Shown piece after piece: positions 15,800-25,297 of a DNA stretch of 64,000 nt. How positions within the stretch are numbered: the first letter of the stretch is position 1; each line of letters opens with the position of its first letter. Source of the DNA: Deltaproteobacteria bacterium (GTDB lineage Bacteria; Myxococcota_A; UBA796; SXON01); contig CANLGL010000009.1 of the NCBI GenBank assembly GCA_947490345.1, positions 50,072 to 114,071 of the forward strand. The letters are read 5' to 3'. A program made the translations under genes and the position numbers. The notes under the pieces were generated by a model. The model did not search any database, was not told where the DNA came from, and worked only from the letters and a program-made list of their open reading frames with translations.

Positions 15800-16444
15800 A
15801 TGCCCCCCCTCGTCTCCCCGAGCATCCTCAGCGCCGACTTCGCCAAACTCGGCGCCGAGCTCGACAGCGTTCGCACCGCCGATTGGATCCACATCGACGT
15901 GATGGACGGCCGCTTTGTGCCCAACATCACCATCGGTCCGCTCATCTGCGAGGCGGTGCGCCGCTCCACGACGTTGCCGTTGGACGTGCACCTGATGATC
16001 GTGGAGCCCGACAAGTACGTCGAGGACTTCCGCAAGGCCGGCGCCGACTGGATCACCGTGCATGCCGAAGCGTGCCCGCACCTGGATCGCAGCCTGCAGG
16101 CCATCCGCGCGACGGGCGCCAAGGCCGGGGTGTCGCTCAACCCGCACACCCACGAGAGCGTGCTGGACTACGTCCTTGAGGTCACCGATCTGGTCCTGTG
16201 CATGACCGTGAACCCCGGCTTCGGCGGTCAGTCACTCATCGAGCGCGTGTTTCCCAAGATCGAGCGCATCCGGGCCCGGATCGACAAGCTGGGGCTCCCC
16301 ACGCTCATCGAGGTCGACGGCGGCGTGAAGCCCGCGAACGCCCGGCGCTTCGTGGACGCTGGCGCGCACGCGTTGGTGGCCGGCTCGGCGGTTTTTGGGG
16401 CCAGCGACCGGGCGGCGGCCATCGCCGCGATTCGGGCTTGCTGA
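15800..16444 (+). CDS. rpe: Ribulose-phosphate 3-epimerase
   Basis: This TIM-barrel epimerase interconverts ribulose-5-P and xylulose-5-P in the pentose phosphate pathway. The protein has 214 aa, normal length. Family motifs are SPSILSADF at the start, [12 protein letters not shown] (metal and catalytic residues H31 and D33), [14 protein letters not shown] and EVDGGV. The ATG at 15800 is chosen over an in-frame start at 15761 because it puts the strand-1 motif at the N-terminus. It lies 13 bases after the hydrolase stop. Confidence 0.97.
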   Translation: MPPLVSPSILSADFAKLGAELDSVRTADWIHIDVMDGRFVPNITIGPLICEAVRRSTTLPLDVHLMIVEPDKYVEDFRKAGADWITVHAEACPHLDRSLQAIRATGAKAGVSLNPHTHESVLDYVLEVTDLVLCMTVNPGFGGQSLIERVFPKIERIRARIDKLGLPTLIEVDGGVKPANARRFVDAGAHALVAGSAVFGASDRAAAIAAIRAC

Positions 16445-16511
16445 AGGCGGGCGCCCTCAAGTCCGACCCGCTCATTCCGATTCCAGCCGGAGTGCCCCCC
16501 GGAGTGTCTTG

Positions 16512-16868
16512 ATGAATGTGCTCATCGTCGACGACAGCAGGGCGATGCGGATGATCGTCACCCGCACGCTACGCCAGATGGCCGTCGCCATCGACTCGAT
16601 CACCGAGGCCGCGGACGGTTCCGAGGCCCTGCCGATCGTCAAGGCCGGCAAATTCGACCTCATCATCTGCGACTGGAACATGCCGATCATGAACGGCATC
16701 GACTTCCTGCGTGAGCGCCGCAAGGCCGGCGTGGCCACCCGATTCGGGTTCTGCACCTCGGAAGCCAGCCCGGACATGCGCATCCTGGGCATGCAGGCGG
16801 GGGCCCAGTTCTTCGTCACCAAGCCCTTCAACGCCGACACCTTCCAGTTCGCCATGCAGGCGGCATGA
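16512..16868 (+). CDS. Single-domain response regulator (CheY-like)
   Basis: This is a stand-alone receiver domain of 118 aa. The acidic pocket D7/D8, the phospho-acceptor D54 (IICDWNMP), T82 and K104 (TKPF) are all present. There is no output domain, so it should act by protein-protein contact, as CheY does. It overlaps the next gene by four bases (ATGA). That gene has a CheC/CheX-like active-site motif, suggesting a phosphorylation and dephosphorylation pair. Confidence 0.92.
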   Translation: MNVLIVDDSRAMRMIVTRTLRQMAVAIDSITEAADGSEALPIVKAGKFDLIICDWNMPIMNGIDFLRERRKAGVATRFGFCTSEASPDMRILGMQAGAQFFVTKPFNADTFQFAMQAA

Positions 16869-17347
16869 GTTCGGCCGCCGTCCCCGACGCCGAAGAGCTC
16901 CGCAAGCTGATCAGCCAGTTTGTGGGCAAACCCGTCACGCTGAAGGCGCCCGCCGGGCCGCCCAAGCCGAACAGCGCGCCCCAGTTGCAAGCGTTGTACT
17001 GCGCTGACGACGGCACGCCCTGCGCGGTGGCGTCGCTGGATTTCCTCTTTGCGGCCTACCTCGGCGCCGCCCTCGCCATGATGCCCCCCGGCGCCGCGCA
17101 GGATGCCGCCAAGACCGGCAAGATGAGCGAGCTGCTCATGGACTGCACGAAGGAGGTGCTCAACGTCTCGGCGCAGCTCATGAACAAGCCCGGTCGCCAG
17201 CATGTGGCCCTCAACCGGGTGGTTTCCGGCCTACAGGGGCTGCCACCGGAGATCCGCGCGAAGATGGCAACAGCGCGCTTCCAGAAGGAGTACGACCTCG
17301 AAATTGCCGGCTACGGCCGCGGTCGGGTGGTCTTCCGCGCTGCCTGA
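16865..17347 (+). CDS. Putative CheX/CheC-like phosphatase partner of the receiver protein
   Basis: The protein has 160 aa and I do not recognise it by overall sequence. Residues 93-100 read DCTKEVLN, which matches the [D/S]xxxExxN signature of CheC, CheX and FliY phosphatases; as in CheX there is only one copy. A hydrophobic central stretch (LDFLFAAYLGAALAMMP) precedes it. The start overlaps the stop of the CheY-like gene, so the products are made together. Dephosphorylation of that receiver is an inference from motif plus coupling. Confidence 0.5.
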   Translation: MSSAAVPDAEELRKLISQFVGKPVTLKAPAGPPKPNSAPQLQALYCADDGTPCAVASLDFLFAAYLGAALAMMPPGAAQDAAKTGKMSELLMDCTKEVLNVSAQLMNKPGRQHVALNRVVSGLQGLPPEIRAKMATARFQKEYDLEIAGYGRGRVVFRAA

Positions 17348-17384
17348 CCGGAAACCGCGTCATACTGCCGGCATCAAGGCCTGC

Positions 17385-18389
17385 ATGCCCACCCGACGTG
17401 AACTCCTCGGCGGCCTCACCGTCGCCGCCGCCGCCACCGCCTGCCTCCCCGCACCCAAGAAGAGCGGCTCCGCCTCGGTCGCGCCCGCCGCCACCGACGA
17501 CGACACGGCGCTGGAGCCGATCGTCTCCAACGAAGACTTCTACCGGGTCTCGATCAACAGCTATGTTCCCGATGCTGCCTGGCTTGCAGCGTGGACGCTT
17601 ACACTATCTGATGACGACGGAAACGTGGTGGTGCTGACCCTCGACGAGCTCCGCGCGCTCGGCGGTAGCGAGCAGGAGCGCACGCTGTCCTGCATCGGCT
17701 CGGGCAGCGGCGTCACCAGCGGCAACGCGATGTGGACGGCGCGACGGCTGGACGACATCTTCGAGGACGTGGGCTTTGCGCCTGACGAACGCCTTCAGTG
17801 GCTGCGCTTTTACGCCGCCGACGGCTTCTATACCGACCTGCCCCGGAGCGATTTGGCCAACGGCCTGGCGTTGGCTTGGGGCATGAACGGCGTCGACCTG
17901 CCCGCCAACCACGGCGCGCCGCTGCGGGCGCTGGTCCCCGCACGCTACGGGATGAAGAACCCAAAGTGGATCGAGCGAATCGAGGTCGTGGAGACCTTCG
18001 CCCTGGGCTTCTGGGAGACACGCGGCTGGTCGCAAGACGCAGAATACCTCGTGGCCAGCTGGTTCAAAGAGCCCGGCTACGGCGCCGCCGTCACCACCGA
18101 GGGCACCTGGGTCAAAGGGCTGGCGTTTGCCGGGGAGCGGGGAATTTCCAGGGTCGAGGTCAGCACCGACAACGGCACGACCTGGGCCGACGCCGAGATC
18201 ACGTACGAAGGCGGCGCGGGCGTCTGGACCCTGTGGCGCTTCCATTTCGTGCCCTTGTTCGCGGGTAGCTACACCCTTCGCGTGCGGGCCACCTCGGCCG
18301 ACGGCGAGGTGCAACAGCAGCTCGAAGACTACGACGCTGATCTCGACGGCCTCGAAGCCTGGGATCAGCTGCTGCTCCAGGTGGAATAG
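17385..18389 (+). CDS. Tat-exported sulfite-oxidase-family molybdoenzyme lipoprotein
   Basis: The protein has 334 aa. The N-terminus MPTRRELLGGLTVAAAATAC combines a twin-arginine motif (R4-R5) with a lipobox Cys20, so it is probably exported folded and lipidated. The molybdopterin domain follows, with Mo-ligand candidate C103 in TLSCIGSGSG and GALxAWG-like LALAWGMNG. A C-terminal immunoglobulin-like dimerisation domain (VEVSTDNGTTWADAEI) is typical of sulfite oxidases. There is no heme domain. The substrate could be sulfite or another oxo-acceptor. The in-frame extension upstream to 17202 overlaps the preceding gene and is rejected. Confidence 0.83.
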   Translation: MPTRRELLGGLTVAAAATACLPAPKKSGSASVAPAATDDDTALEPIVSNEDFYRVSINSYVPDAAWLAAWTLTLSDDDGNVVVLTLDELRALGGSEQERTLSCIGSGSGVTSGNAMWTARRLDDIFEDVGFAPDERLQWLRFYAADGFYTDLPRSDLANGLALAWGMNGVDLPANHGAPLRALVPARYGMKNPKWIERIEVVETFALGFWETRGWSQDAEYLVASWFKEPGYGAAVTTEGTWVKGLAFAGERGISRVEVSTDNGTTWADAEITYEGGAGVWTLWRFHFVPLFAGSYTLRVRATSADGEVQQQLEDYDADLDGLEAWDQLLLQVE

Positions 18390-18449
18390 TTCGACACGGT
18401 TCACGTCATCGCCCTCGGGCATTGACGCCCTTCGGCTTGCCCGCCCCGA

Positions 18450-19664
18450 TCAGGCCAGCTTCTTCTGCAGACCCTCGTCCAACGCACCGAGGAAGGCCTC
18501 GGTCGTCAGGTAAGGGTGCTTGGCATCGATGAGGATGGCCAGGTCCTTGGTCATGCGGCCCGATTCGACCGTCTCGACGCACACCTGTTCGAGCGCGTCC
18601 GCGAACCCGACGACATCGGGGGTGTTGTCGAACTTGCCACGGTACTTGAGCCCCTGCGTCCACGCAAAGATCGAGGCGATGGGGTTGGTGGACGTGGGCC
18701 GCCCCTTCTGGTGCTCACGGAAGTGCCGGGTGACCGTGCCGTGCGCCGCCTCGGCCTCGATGGTGTGACCATCGGGCGTGAGCAACACCGAGGTCATCAG
18801 GCCCAAGCTGCCGAAGCCCTGGGCAACGCTGTCCGACTGCACGTCCCCGTCGTAGTTCTTGCACGCCCACACAAAGCCGCCGTCCCACTTAAGGGCGCTG
18901 GCGACCATGTCGTCGATGAGGCGGTGTTCGTACACAATGCCCTTCTCCGCGAACTTCGCGGCGAACTCCTCCTGGAACACCTTCTCGAACAGGTCCTTGA
19001 AGCGGCCGTCGTACCGCTTGAGGATGGTGTTCTTGGTCGAGAGGTACACCGGCCAGCCGCGGTTGAGACCGTACACCAACGAGGCACGAGCAAAGCCGAT
19101 GATCGACTCGTCGAGGTTGTACATGCCCATCGCGACGCCGCCCGCTTCGAACTCGTACACCTTGTGCGTGGTCGGCGGGCTCCCGTCCGCCGGCGCGAAG
19201 GTCATGGTCAAGGTGCCGGGACCGGGCACCAGAAAGTCGGTGGCCCGATACTGGTCGCCGAACGCGTGGCGCCCGATGACAATCGGCCGCGTCCACCCTG
19301 GGATCAGCCTGGGGACGTTCTTGCAGATGATCGGCTCACGGAAGATCGTGCCGCCAAGGATGTTGCGGATCGTGCCGTTGGGCGACTTCCACATCTGCTT
19401 GAGGTTGAACTCCTTGACCCGAGCTTCGTCCGGGGTGATCGTCGCGCATTTGACCGCTACGCCAAACTGTTTGGTGGCGTGCGCCGAGTCAATGGTCACC
19501 TGGTCATTGGTCTGGTCGCGGTACTCGACGCCCAGATCGTAGTACTTCAGGTCCACGTCCAGGTACGGGAGGATGAGCTTTTCCTTGATGAACGCCCAGA
19601 TGACCCGCGTCATCTCATCGCCGTCCATCTCGACCAAAGGGGTGGTGACCTTGATTTTCGCCAT
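18450..19664 (-). CDS. icd: NADP-dependent isocitrate dehydrogenase, eukaryote-like (type II) form
   Basis: This TCA-cycle enzyme oxidises isocitrate to 2-oxoglutarate. The protein has 404 aa. It matches the homodimeric IDH type also found in eukaryotes: [13 protein letters not shown] at the start, [14 protein letters not shown] for substrate binding, [40 protein letters not shown] for metal binding and [24 protein letters not shown] lies upstream of the ATG. It is convergent with the molybdoenzyme gene, with 60 bp between the stops. Confidence 0.97.
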   Translation of the reverse strand: MAKIKVTTPLVEMDGDEMTRVIWAFIKEKLILPYLDVDLKYYDLGVEYRDQTNDQVTIDSAHATKQFGVAVKCATITPDEARVKEFNLKQMWKSPNGTIRNILGGTIFREPIICKNVPRLIPGWTRPIVIGRHAFGDQYRATDFLVPGPGTLTMTFAPADGSPPTTHKVYEFEAGGVAMGMYNLDESIIGFARASLVYGLNRGWPVYLSTKNTILKRYDGRFKDLFEKVFQEEFAAKFAEKGIVYEHRLIDDMVASALKWDGGFVWACKNYDGDVQSDSVAQGFGSLGLMTSVLLTPDGHTIEAEAAHGTVTRHFREHQKGRPTSTNPIASIFAWTQGLKYRGKFDNTPDVVGFADALEQVCVETVESGRMTKDLAILIDAKHPYLTTEAFLGALDEGLQKKLA

Positions 19665-19818
19665 CGGGAATCCTCGCTGTGGGGTGACGCAGGCGCGTCG
19701 GCCGGCGCTGATATCATGGACGGGGGGGGCTCCGTCGAGCGCGGTGTGGGCGATGCGCCGTGCTCCGGCCGCACGTCAGATCGGCTTCGGTGCGCATCGC
19801 GGCGCCGCGCGGGCGCGC

Positions 19819-21087
19819 CTAGCCCTTGCCGAGCGCCGCTTCGACCGTGGAAACCAGCTCGCGCCGCCGCGCCGCGACGGCCAGCGCCACCTGCGGCCGG
19901 AAAAGCCGGACCGCGATGCCGCGAAGCGCCTGCCGCCGCAGACTCAGGCGTTCGTCGAAGACCAACGCGCCGAGGCCGGTGAGCGGCCCCAAGACCAGGG
20001 CGGCGAACAGCGCCGCCGAGGTGCGCACCGGGTCCGGCGCCTGCGTACCGGCCGCCGCGATCGCCCACGCCACGTAGGTGGCGCCGAGGACAAGGGAGCC
20101 TACCAACAACTTCGCAGTACCGACGATGTCCTGGGCCCCGCCCGCCGCCTTCCACGCCAGTGGTCTGACCAGCCGGTACGGAATCCAGGCCAGAACAGCC
20201 CCCACCACCGCGACGGGGGCCAGGGCCAGGAGCGACCACAGTCCCGCCACCACCTCGCGTGGCGCCGCGACCTCGATCGCGAAGGGGTCCTCGACGCCCA
20301 GGGCACCGAGCATGCGCGAAAAACTACGGACCTCCGCCGCAATCTGCTCGGCGGCGGCGGGGTCATCGGCGAGCAGCACCCGCCAGCGTGCCGCCAACTG
20401 GCGCGCGCGTGCCTCCCGCGCTGAAAGCTCGGTGACACCGGTCCAGAAGGCGACAGCCAACATCGCGCGCCACACGACGGCGTCCTCCGCTTGCAAGACC
20501 ACCTCGCCCAGCGCCTCGCCGATGCGGTCCGTCAAGGCGTCCACCGCCGCGCGGTCGCCGCTGGAGCCCGGTTCCACGACGAACGGCACTCCCACCGCCA
20601 GGGCGACCGCCGAGCGAAACACGTCCTTGTCGGCAAAACAGAGCCCCACCGGCAGGATCGTGACCGGCACGCCCGCGTCCAACGCGATCCGCGCCGCCCC
20701 GGTCTTCATCGGCTGCAGCACCGTGCCGTCGTGGGACGTCCCCTCCGGGAAGAGGGCCAGCCACCCGCCAGCCGCCAGGATCACGCCCGCACGAGCGAAG
20801 GTCTCGGCATTGCGGGACGCGTCCGCCTCTTGCGGACGGAAGACCGGCAGGGCGCCGAAAGCCTCCATGCACGCCCGGAAGAAGGCGGTGTCCCAGAACG
20901 TGCTCTTCGCGAGGAACCCCACCGGGCGCCCCAGCCCCAGCCGCACCACCAGTGGATCCAGCAGTCCGTTCGGGTGGTTGGCGACCACAATCACCGGTCC
21001 CGTCGCGGGCACGTTGCCCGCCCCGCTGATCGCCCTGACCGGGAAGAACAATCGAACCAATCCCAAAGCCCAGAGTCGGATGAGCAT
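19819..21087 (-). CDS. PlsC-family acyltransferase with C-terminal membrane domain
   Basis: This is a predicted glycerolphosphate or lysophospholipid acyltransferase of 422 aa. Motif I is NHPNGLLD (37-44) and motif III is FPEGTS (113-118), both intact. After about residue 230 there is a roughly 190-aa extension with several hydrophobic helices (SLLALAPVAVVGAVLAWIP and others), so it is membrane-bound and longer than the simple PlsC domain. An in-frame ATG at 21213 would overlap the divergent transporter gene; the ATG at 21087 is preferred. Confidence 0.83.
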   Translation of the reverse strand: MLIRLWALGLVRLFFPVRAISGAGNVPATGPVIVVANHPNGLLDPLVVRLGLGRPVGFLAKSTFWDTAFFRACMEAFGALPVFRPQEADASRNAETFARAGVILAAGGWLALFPEGTSHDGTVLQPMKTGAARIALDAGVPVTILPVGLCFADKDVFRSAVALAVGVPFVVEPGSSGDRAAVDALTDRIGEALGEVVLQAEDAVVWRAMLAVAFWTGVTELSAREARARQLAARWRVLLADDPAAAEQIAAEVRSFSRMLGALGVEDPFAIEVAAPREVVAGLWSLLALAPVAVVGAVLAWIPYRLVRPLAWKAAGGAQDIVGTAKLLVGSLVLGATYVAWAIAAAGTQAPDPVRTSAALFAALVLGPLTGLGALVFDERLSLRRQALRGIAVRLFRPQVALAVAARRRELVSTVEAALGKG

Positions 21088-21151
21088 CGGAAACGCCCTT
21101 ATCGGGTGCGCGGCTTGGCGACGCGCTACGTGAGCCGCTGCCGGAGCTCCG

Positions 21152-22438
21152 ATGGCCACCCCGCTCGCCCCCAAGAAAGAAATCTTCGGTTGGGCGATGT
21201 TCGACTTCGCCAACAGCGCCTACACGACCGTCATCGTGACGGTGGTCTACTCGATCATCTTTCCCAAGCTCATCGTCGGCGACGGCCCCGAGTACCGACA
21301 AGGCAACCTCTACTGGAGCATCGCGCTCTCCCTGTCGTACGCGCTGGTCGTGCTCACCGCGCCGGTCCTGGGCGCGGTGATGGACCACGCCGGCCACCGG
21401 AAGCGCTGGCTGGCAGGGAGCTGGCTCCTCACCGTCGTGGCCACGGCGTCGCTGTACTTCGGCACGCCCGAACACGTCTATCTCGCGATGATGCTGTTGA
21501 TCATCTCCAACTTCGGCTTCGCGGTCGGAGAGTCGTTCACCGCGAGCTTCCTCCCCGAGCTTGGCCCGACCGACATGCTGGGGAAGATCAGCGGCGCCGC
21601 GTGGGGCCTGGGCTACTTCGGCGGGCTGGTCTCCACGGCCGCCGTGCTGGCCATCATCGGCGATCAGACCGTGGAGAACTTCGAGCGCGTGCGCCTCATC
21701 GGTCCGATCACGGCCGCGTTCTTCTTCGTCGGTGCGCTGCCTACCTTCCTGTTGATGAAGGAGCGGGCTGTGCCGAAGCCGCTTCCCGCGGGAGAAACCT
21801 GGCTCACCGTCGGCTTCAGCCAGCTACGCGGCACGCTCAGGGCGCTCCAGAGCCATCGCGACCTGATGATCTTCTTCGGCAGCTTCTTCTTCGCCATGGC
21901 GGGCCTCTCCATCGTCATCTCCTTCGCGTTCATCTACGGCGATCAGGTGATCAAATGGAAGAGTTCCACGCAGCAGATGATGTTCGTCATCACCCAGATC
22001 ACCGCCGCCGGCGGCGCGTTGGCGTTCGGCTATCTCCAATCCCGGCTGGGGGACCTCCAGACCTACGGCATCACCCTGATGGTGTGGGTGGCCACCGTGT
22101 TGCTCATCGGCTTCGCGGTGCCGATCTCCGCCGCGATGGGCATGGACGCCGAGCAGTTCTTCCTCATCGTGGGCTGCTTCGCTGGCGCCTGCCTCGGCTC
22201 GACCCAGTCGGCCGCGCGCACCGTCGTCGCGGTGATGAGCCCCCCCGATCGCGTGGGCGAGTTCTTCGGGCTGTGGGGGCTCTTCGGAAAGCTCGCCGCG
22301 ATCGTCGGCTTGTTGTCGCTCGGCTTCCTCCAGACGGCCCTCGGGCTCGAAAACGCCATCCTCGTCTGTGCCGGCTTCTTCCTGGCCGCCTTCGCCGTGC
22401 TGCAGCTCGTCAAGCCTCGGCCGGCTTCGGCGAGTTGA
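21152..22438 (+). CDS. MFS transporter of the UMF1/Atg22-like family
   Basis: This is a 12-helix-type permease of 428 aa. The N-terminal signature WAMFDFANSAYTT (residues 14-26) is diagnostic for the Atg22/UMF1 family, whose yeast member effluxes amino acids from the vacuole. Helices are spread throughout, with a conserved cytoplasmic loop region LLMKERA after TM6. The bacterial substrate is unknown. Its last 29 bases overlap the end of the convergent phytoene-synthase-like gene. Confidence 0.87.
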   Translation: MATPLAPKKEIFGWAMFDFANSAYTTVIVTVVYSIIFPKLIVGDGPEYRQGNLYWSIALSLSYALVVLTAPVLGAVMDHAGHRKRWLAGSWLLTVVATASLYFGTPEHVYLAMMLLIISNFGFAVGESFTASFLPELGPTDMLGKISGAAWGLGYFGGLVSTAAVLAIIGDQTVENFERVRLIGPITAAFFFVGALPTFLLMKERAVPKPLPAGETWLTVGFSQLRGTLRALQSHRDLMIFFGSFFFAMAGLSIVISFAFIYGDQVIKWKSSTQQMMFVITQITAAGGALAFGYLQSRLGDLQTYGITLMVWVATVLLIGFAVPISAAMGMDAEQFFLIVGCFAGACLGSTQSAARTVVAVMSPPDRVGEFFGLWGLFGKLAAIVGLLSLGFLQTALGLENAILVCAGFFLAAFAVLQLVKPRPASAS

Positions 22439-23156
22439 GCGCCCGTACCAGCCTCGGCAACGCCCGCCGGTAGCGCCACGCCCACAAGCGCAACAGCCAG
22501 CGCGTACGCCACCGGGGCACACTACCGAGCGCATCGCCGCCCGATCGGAACTCGGCCTGCGCCTGGGAGGCCAGGGCAATCGCCCACTCCCCCGTCGGAA
22601 TCGGCGCTCCGTCCCCGTCCGGCTGGCGATTGTCGTAGCCCAGCGACAGGTCCAGACGGTGGTCGCGCAGCAGGTGCACCCGCGTCGCCGCTCGCGCCAG
22701 GAGGGCCACGCCCCCCGGCGGCTCCAACGGCTCGCCCAGACAGATCCACACCGCTTTGAGGTAGCTGTCGCCGACGCGACGGACCTGCCGATCGAGATCA
22801 GCTCGCGACAGCGGCGCCGCCGTGCGCCGCGCGTCGAAGGCCAAGGCCTGACCCATCACCGACGCCACCCCGCGCAGCCGGGGCTCCAGTCGCAGCGCCT
22901 CGTCGAGCGCCTCCTCGTCAAGGCCCTCCGCGGCTCGCGCCCCCACCCTGAGCGCCTCCTGCGCCGCGACGAAGCGGCCGACGGCCTCGACATCGCGGCC
23001 GGGGGCATCCACGATGTCGTCCGCCCACCGAAAATAGGCGTAGAGGGCCTCGTAGGCGCGGAGCCCGCGCTCCGGCGCCAACAGCCGCAGCGCCCACCAG
23101 CCGAAGCCGTTGTGTGCACGCGTGACCGCGCGAACGTGGGTGGAAAGGATCATCAT
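22410..23156 (-). CDS. Squalene/phytoene synthase-like protein
   Basis: The protein has 248 aa, a little short for the family (usually ~280-300). The first Asp-rich motif is present in YAYFRWADDIVD (D46-D50). The second is degenerate: LLRDHRLDLSLGYDNRQPDG aligns with the usual RDxxEDxxxGRxYxP segment but has altered spacing and lacks the second acidic pair. It may therefore be a trans-prenyl synthase relative with changed or lost chemistry. It is the last gene of a minus-strand operon after a DUF5685-like Cys-tailed protein, 12 bases away. Confidence 0.65.
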   Translation of the reverse strand: MMILSTHVRAVTRAHNGFGWWALRLLAPERGLRAYEALYAYFRWADDIVDAPGRDVEAVGRFVAAQEALRVGARAAEGLDEEALDEALRLEPRLRGVASVMGQALAFDARRTAAPLSRADLDRQVRRVGDSYLKAVWICLGEPLEPPGGVALLARAATRVHLLRDHRLDLSLGYDNRQPDGDGAPIPTGEWAIALASQAQAEFRSGGDALGSVPRWRTRWLLRLWAWRYRRALPRLVRALNSPKPAEA

Positions 23157-23168
23157 GACGTCGCGACG

Positions 23169-24410
23169 CTACTCGCACGCTCCATCACAGACACCATCAC
23201 AGACACCGTCGCATGCGGTGCCGCAGACTGCGTCGCAGTTGGGCTCGCAGCTGAGCCAGCCGAAGTTCGACGCGCAAGGGTCGCAGCCGGCGCACAGGTC
23301 CTCGGAGCCCGACGCAGCGTCCGCGCCCGTGTCGGCCGCGGCGTCCAACGCCGGATCGGCGCCCTCGGGCCACCACCCCGCGGCGAGCGCCGAACGCGGC
23401 GCGACCCAGGCCACCAGGAAAGCCGCGGCCACCCGGAACCGGGCAGGGAGGCGCGAGGACGCCGCGCCAAGCGCGCTGGACATCCGGGTGGTGATGCTCA
23501 TGCGGGGCGGCAGGAGCGCGGGCAGGTCGGCCGCTGCGAGCGCGCCAGCATCGAGCTTACGGTAGCGGCGCAGCTTGTCCCGGAAGCCCGAGACCAGCGT
23601 GCGACGGACGTACGGTGCCAATGCGTGGGGCGCCAGCGAGTCCACCAGCTCCGCCAGGGCGTCGATTTCGGCGCTCGCCGCCCTGAGCGCGTGCTCACGG
23701 GCTGCACCGTGATCAGCGGGGTCCGCCGAGCCGACGCCGAACTCCCGGCCGAGGGCGTTGTACCCGCCCGCCCGCACGTCCCGGGGCAGGTCCAGCAGGT
23801 TGTCCAACCAGAAGAGATAGCCGCCAAGGTGATGCCCGATACGCGCCAAGGTAGCCGCCGTCTCGGGAGAAGCCCCCGCGGGCGCCCGCCCGAAGACCTC
23901 CGCCGCGATCGCCCGAGTGGGCGCCGCGGCTGAGTCCAGCCCCGACCCGACGCCGCGTTCCACCTGCGCCTGCGCCGCCATCCACCCGGTGATGGCGTCC
24001 ACGCCGACCCCCTCCGCCGCGAGCGCCGCCCGGGCGCGCTCTTGTCCCGGGACCAACGCCCGCCACGCCAGCCACCGCCACCACCCGCCGTCATCCTCGT
24101 AGTTGTCCCTGAGCTTCTCCACCGCCATGTACACGCCCGCCGCGGCCGCGTACCGGATGTCGGCCGTGGTCTCGCGCACCGGGAGCCGGGTGACCAGCGG
24201 CGCGACCACGCAAGCCCGTTTGCTCAGGCGCGCCGCACCGCCCCCCGCCCGCTCCCGCAAGAGCGCCAGGAACACCATGTCCGGGCCAGCGAGAAGCCGG
24301 TAGGCGCTGCCGTACTCGGCGCCAAGGTGGTGGCAGAGCGAACACTGCGCCGAGCGGAACGCCAACCGCAAGGCCGGCTCCGCCCCAAGTGGGGTGAGGT
24401 AGCCATTCAT
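23169..24410 (-). CDS. DUF5685-like protein with a periodic Cys tail
   Basis: The protein has 413 aa. The N-terminus has C23-SL-C26-HHLG and EYGSAYRLL, resembling DUF5685 (recalled; not searched). The middle is helical, with DNYEDDGGWWRW near 110 and HHLGGYLFWLDNLLDLPRD near 205, reminiscent of all-helical prenyl-synthase-like folds. A hydrophobic helix at about 335-352 (FRVAAAFLVAWVAPRSALA) precedes an acidic linker and a C-terminal tail with ten Cys, the last seven exactly four residues apart (388 to 412, CDGVCDGVCDG). It starts within the stop of the upstream lipoprotein gene (ATGA). The function is unknown; the tail could bind metals or an iron-sulfur cluster. Confidence 0.6.
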   Translation of the reverse strand: MNGYLTPLGAEPALRLAFRSAQCSLCHHLGAEYGSAYRLLAGPDMVFLALLRERAGGGAARLSKRACVVAPLVTRLPVRETTADIRYAAAAGVYMAVEKLRDNYEDDGGWWRWLAWRALVPGQERARAALAAEGVGVDAITGWMAAQAQVERGVGSGLDSAAAPTRAIAAEVFGRAPAGASPETAATLARIGHHLGGYLFWLDNLLDLPRDVRAGGYNALGREFGVGSADPADHGAAREHALRAASAEIDALAELVDSLAPHALAPYVRRTLVSGFRDKLRRYRKLDAGALAAADLPALLPPRMSITTRMSSALGAASSRLPARFRVAAAFLVAWVAPRSALAAGWWPEGADPALDAAADTGADAASGSEDLCAGCDPCASNFGWLSCEPNCDAVCGTACDGVCDGVCDGACE

Positions 24411-25279
24411 CGGAGGTCCCCCCAGCTGCCCTCGGCATCGACAACCCGCCCCGAGCGTTGGATTCGCACGGCCCGGCCCAGTGTTGTGGCGCGCGCCCGG
24501 GCTTCGACCGCGACGGCGCAGGCGTCATCCGGCGCGGTCACGCGGATGCGTGCGGTCCCGCCGGAAAGTCCGATGCCGACACTCTCGGCCGAGGCGAGGT
24601 CCGGGAATCGCGTTCGACCGCTCTCAAAGCGAGCTGCCAGCGCGCTCGCGGAGGCATCGCTCACCCCCCCAGCGCGGGCGATCGCGAAGGTCTCGAACCC
24701 CTTCGGGTCGAGGATGAGCGCCCAGTTCTCGGAGGCCGGCACCCTGGCTGCGATGGCCGTCGGATCGAGGCCCCCACTCCCCCCGCGCTCCCACGCAGCC
24801 TGGACCGCAGCCCGATCGCCGACGACCGCCTTGTCGGTCGACAGCACCCGGAAAACCACGTCTTCACCGCCAGGGCCGAGCAGGTCCAATCCCGGGCGGT
24901 CGGCCACGATGCGGACGGCCTCCAACTCCGCGGGTGCGCGGCCCACCGACGCATCGAGCACGGCGCCAGCGCCCGCGAAGTTTCCGTCGAGAAGGGCGAC
25001 GCACCCTTCCCGCCCGCAGCCAAGCCGCACCTCGTCCACCTCGAGCCCATCCGGCACCCCGTCGAGGATTCCAGCGGGCACTCCGAGCGACGACAACAGC
25101 GCGGCGACCTGCGCGTCCGCGACGAGCGCCGGGGCATCGAGCGACACCACCAGCGTCGCATCGGCCGGGAGGGTCGCGAGCCGCTCGTCAAACGCGGCGG
25201 AGCCCGCGGGCATGTCGGTGCAGGCGGCCAGGCAGGCGGCTGCGAGCAACGTCCGGAGCGTATGGGTGGGCCTCAGCAC
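24407..25279 (-). CDS. Hypothetical lipoprotein
   Basis: The protein has 290 aa. The signal peptide MLRPTHTLRTLLAAACLAAC ends in a lipobox with Cys20. The rest is a soluble alpha/beta protein with LPADATLVVSLDAPAL near the start. That opening resembles DUF3352-type proteins, but this was not verified. There is one Cys pair (GCGREGC). It is the first gene of the operon leading to the Cys-tailed protein and the phytoene-synthase-like gene, coupled by a four-base overlap. It is divergent from the gene at 25298 with 18 bp between. Confidence 0.7.
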   Translation of the reverse strand: MLRPTHTLRTLLAAACLAACTDMPAGSAAFDERLATLPADATLVVSLDAPALVADAQVAALLSSLGVPAGILDGVPDGLEVDEVRLGCGREGCVALLDGNFAGAGAVLDASVGRAPAELEAVRIVADRPGLDLLGPGGEDVVFRVLSTDKAVVGDRAAVQAAWERGGSGGLDPTAIAARVPASENWALILDPKGFETFAIARAGGVSDASASALAARFESGRTRFPDLASAESVGIGLSGGTARIRVTAPDDACAVAVEARARATTLGRAVRIQRSGRVVDAEGSWGDLR

Positions 25280-25284
25280 GGCGC

Positions 25285-25290
25285 TATACT
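25285..25290 (+). promoter_or_regulatory. -10-like box between divergent genes
   Basis: TATACT ends seven bases before the ATG at 25298 in an 18-bp divergent gap, so the plus-strand mRNA is probably leaderless. Confidence 0.5.
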
Positions 25291-25297
25291 ATCCCCG

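Noticed and set aside
22368..23933. 521-aa plus-strand open frame
   Set aside because: It is Arg/Pro/His-rich with no domain and lies antisense to the phytoene-synthase-like and DUF5685-like genes.
24458..25297. Upstream extension of the small secreted protein at 25298
   Set aside because: It is the antisense shadow of the lipoprotein gene. The signal peptide and TATACT box fix the start at 25298.
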